Positions 62,507-64,000 of a stretch of 64,000 nucleotides of DNA are shown piece after piece. The notes under the pieces were generated by a model. It was not told where the DNA came from and made no database searches. It worked only from the letters and a program-made list of their open reading frames with translations. The DNA lies in the NCBI GenBank assembly GCA_011364965.1, contig RDOB01000006.1, forward strand, positions 62,001 through 126,000, written 5' to 3'. The DNA comes from Candidatus Heimdallarchaeota archaeon. Its GTDB lineage: Archaea; Asgardarchaeota; Heimdallarchaeia; Hodarchaeales; Hodarchaeaceae. The position numbers were made by a program, and so were the translations under genes. The first letter of the stretch is position 1. Each line of letters starts with the position of its first letter.

Positions 62507-64000
62507 ATGAATCCCAAAATTAGTCAAAAGTCTAGTTTCGCTCCTACTATGTTTTATAAGGAAAGAATGGGTGGATTGCTTCTTCATATTACTAGTTTAC
62601 CGGGAAAATACGGAATCGGTGATATTGGCTATGAATTTTACAAGATTATCAATTTTTTAAATAAATATGGCATGAAAATACTTCAAATACTACCCCTAGG
62701 TCCAACAGGTTACGGAAACTCCCCTTACTCAAGTATATCAGCATTTGCTGGTAATTCTCTTCTTATTAGTCCTGATCTTCTTCGAGAAGAAAATTTATTA
62801 TCTTCAAAAGAATGTGTACCTCCAAGATTTCCAGCAACTAGTGTTGACTTCGAAGCAGTGATTCCTTTCAAGAATGAGTTGTTAAAAACAGCAAATGAGA
62901 AATTTAAAGAGCAGTCAGGTACACTCTTGAAAAAGAGATATGTGAAATTTCTAACCGATGAATCTTTCTGGCTAGATGATTTTGCTTTATATATGTCCAT
63001 TAAGGATGCATATAATCAGAAAGAGTGGAGTAAATGGGATATTGCATTAAAGAAACGAAACTCCAACGCTCTAAAGGACTGGGAAAGAACTCATAAGGGT
63101 GAAATTGACTTCTACAAATTCTCACAATTTATTTTTGTCGAACAATGGGCTAAAGCAAAGAAATATGCCAATGAGAAAAATATTTGGATTATTGGTGACA
63201 TTCCTCTTTATTGTGCATATGATTCTGTAGATGTTTGGGCAAATTCTGAATTATTTCACTTAAATGAAGAAAAAGAGTTGAAATTTGTAGCTGGTGTTCC
63301 TCCAGATTATTTCTCTGCTACAGGCCAGCGCTGGGGAAATCCAATTTACAATTGGGAAAAAATAAAAGAACAAAAGTTTGGTTGGTGGGTCAAACGAATC
63401 AAACATCTTTTCAGATTTATTGATGCTCTTCGTATTGACCATTTTCGAGGATTAGAATCTTATTGGCAGATTCCTGCAGCAGAACCAACAGCTATCGTTG
63501 GAACATGGAGATCTGGGCCAGGGAAAGAGTTCTTTAAAGCTTTGGAAAACGAATTAGGAACTTTAGCGATAATAGCAGAGGATTTGGGGATAGTAACACC
63601 AGAGGTTGATAATTTGAGAGAAATTACTGGTTTCCCTGGGATGAGGGTTTTACAGTTCGCATTTGCTGATCAAGGTGAAGGAGGATATTGTAAAAATCCA
63701 TATCTTCCTCATAATTATGAAAAAAATACAGTTGTTTATACAGGAACCCATGATAATGCACCAACAAGAACTTGGTTCAAGAATGCATCAGATGATGTAA
63801 AAAACCACATATATGAATATATTAATCCTCGCATCGATGATATATGTGGAGAGATGATGAAACTTGCCTGGGCTTCAGTTGCTCATCATGCAATCGTTCC
63901 TCTCCAAGATTTACTAAGATTAGGTGTGGAATCACGAATGAACTTACCAGGAACTGGTGAGAGAAATTGGGAATGGCGTTTTACTTGGGATCAATTAACT
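62507..64000 (+). CDS. malQ: 4-alpha-glucanotransferase (amylomaltase), cut by the window end
   Basis: At least 498 residues, open to the last base. GH77 family: MGGLLLHITSLPGKYGIGDIG-type N-terminus split as LLLHITSLPG and YGIGDIG, then LPLGPTGYGNSPYSS, IGDIPLYCAYDSVDVWANS, DALRIDHFRG (nucleophile Asp311), IAEDLGIV (Glu358) and TGTHDNAPTR (Asp416). It transfers glucan segments between maltodextrins in the cytoplasm. GAGGAAT lies before the ATG. A palindrome marks its promoter. Full-length members are about 500 residues, so only the tail is missing. Confidence 0.94.
   Translation, partial: MNPKISQKSSFAPTMFYKERMGGLLLHITSLPGKYGIGDIGYEFYKIINFLNKYGMKILQILPLGPTGYGNSPYSSISAFAGNSLLISPDLLREENLLSSKECVPPRFPATSVDFEAVIPFKNELLKTANEKFKEQSGTLLKKRYVKFLTDESFWLDDFALYMSIKDAYNQKEWSKWDIALKKRNSNALKDWERTHKGEIDFYKFSQFIFVEQWAKAKKYANEKNIWIIGDIPLYCAYDSVDVWANSELFHLNEEKELKFVAGVPPDYFSATGQRWGNPIYNWEKIKEQKFGWWVKRIKHLFRFIDALRIDHFRGLESYWQIPAAEPTAIVGTWRSGPGKEFFKALENELGTLAIIAEDLGIVTPEVDNLREITGFPGMRVLQFAFADQGEGGYCKNPYLPHNYEKNTVVYTGTHDNAPTRTWFKNASDDVKNHIYEYINPRIDDICGEMMKLAWASVAHHAIVPLQDLLRLGVESRMNLPGTGERNWEWRFTWDQLT

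Overview
The window is AT-rich, gene-dense archaeal DNA. Archaeal signs are double-ring CDC48/VAT-type ATPases, an adenosine-specific kinase, an MfnA-type decarboxylase, a DUF134 regulator, a DUF35/thiolase-like pair, a Hef-like helicase, and A/T-rich TATA elements about 25 nt ahead of short leaders. Together with oxygen- and light-related genes (Rieske oxygenase, photolyase, carotenoid genes) this fits an Asgard archaeon of the Heimdallarchaeia type. That placement is inference: there is no rRNA or other phylogenetic marker in the window. I saw no tRNA, rRNA, CRISPR array or insertion sequence.

Layout. 1-6,970: small metabolic and housekeeping genes (SDR, two alpha/beta hydrolases, two zinc ribbons, an endonuclease V-like protein without its usual metal ligands, ferredoxin, DUF302, Cys-cluster protein, GNAT, nitroreductase). 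7,084-7,767: a scar where two gene remnants meet head to head. 7,840-17,808: membrane proteins, a two-subunit CoA-transferase, pyruvate kinase and a tandem pair of CDC48-like ATPases that both carry an altered first Walker B. 17,897-25,902: nucleoside uptake (binding protein, ABC ATPase, one polypeptide that fuses both permeases) and nucleoside breakdown (phosphorylase, PfkB kinase). 26,054-42,955: mixed metabolism, including a secreted-protein pseudogene, a thiolase-like/DUF35 pair without the thiolase cysteine, an FGGY kinase, a TPP enzyme, dehydrogenase, epoxide-hydrolase-like protein, CPBP protease, adenosine-specific kinase and a helicase. 43,031-45,286: a small unrecognised locus with a partial tandem duplication, a tiny exported peptide and a tandem winged-helix regulator.

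The most interesting part is 49,176-61,109, a light and oxidative-stress island. On the minus strand run crtI, a CrtYcd-type lycopene cyclase, an unrecognised polytopic protein, an FMN split-barrel protein, a Rieske oxygenase, a small membrane protein, UV-damage endonuclease, photolyase and MsrA, nearly all abutting or overlapping. Divergent from them run crtB, a regulator with a winged-helix DNA-binding domain joined to a CarH-like B12-binding photosensor domain, and an MFS exporter. Inverted repeats sit at the crtB start and just before the regulator. This suggests a B12-dependent light switch controlling carotenoid synthesis and DNA photorepair in an archaeon, built on a different DNA-binding domain from the bacterial MerR-type CarH. 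The window ends inside a 4-alpha-glucanotransferase gene.
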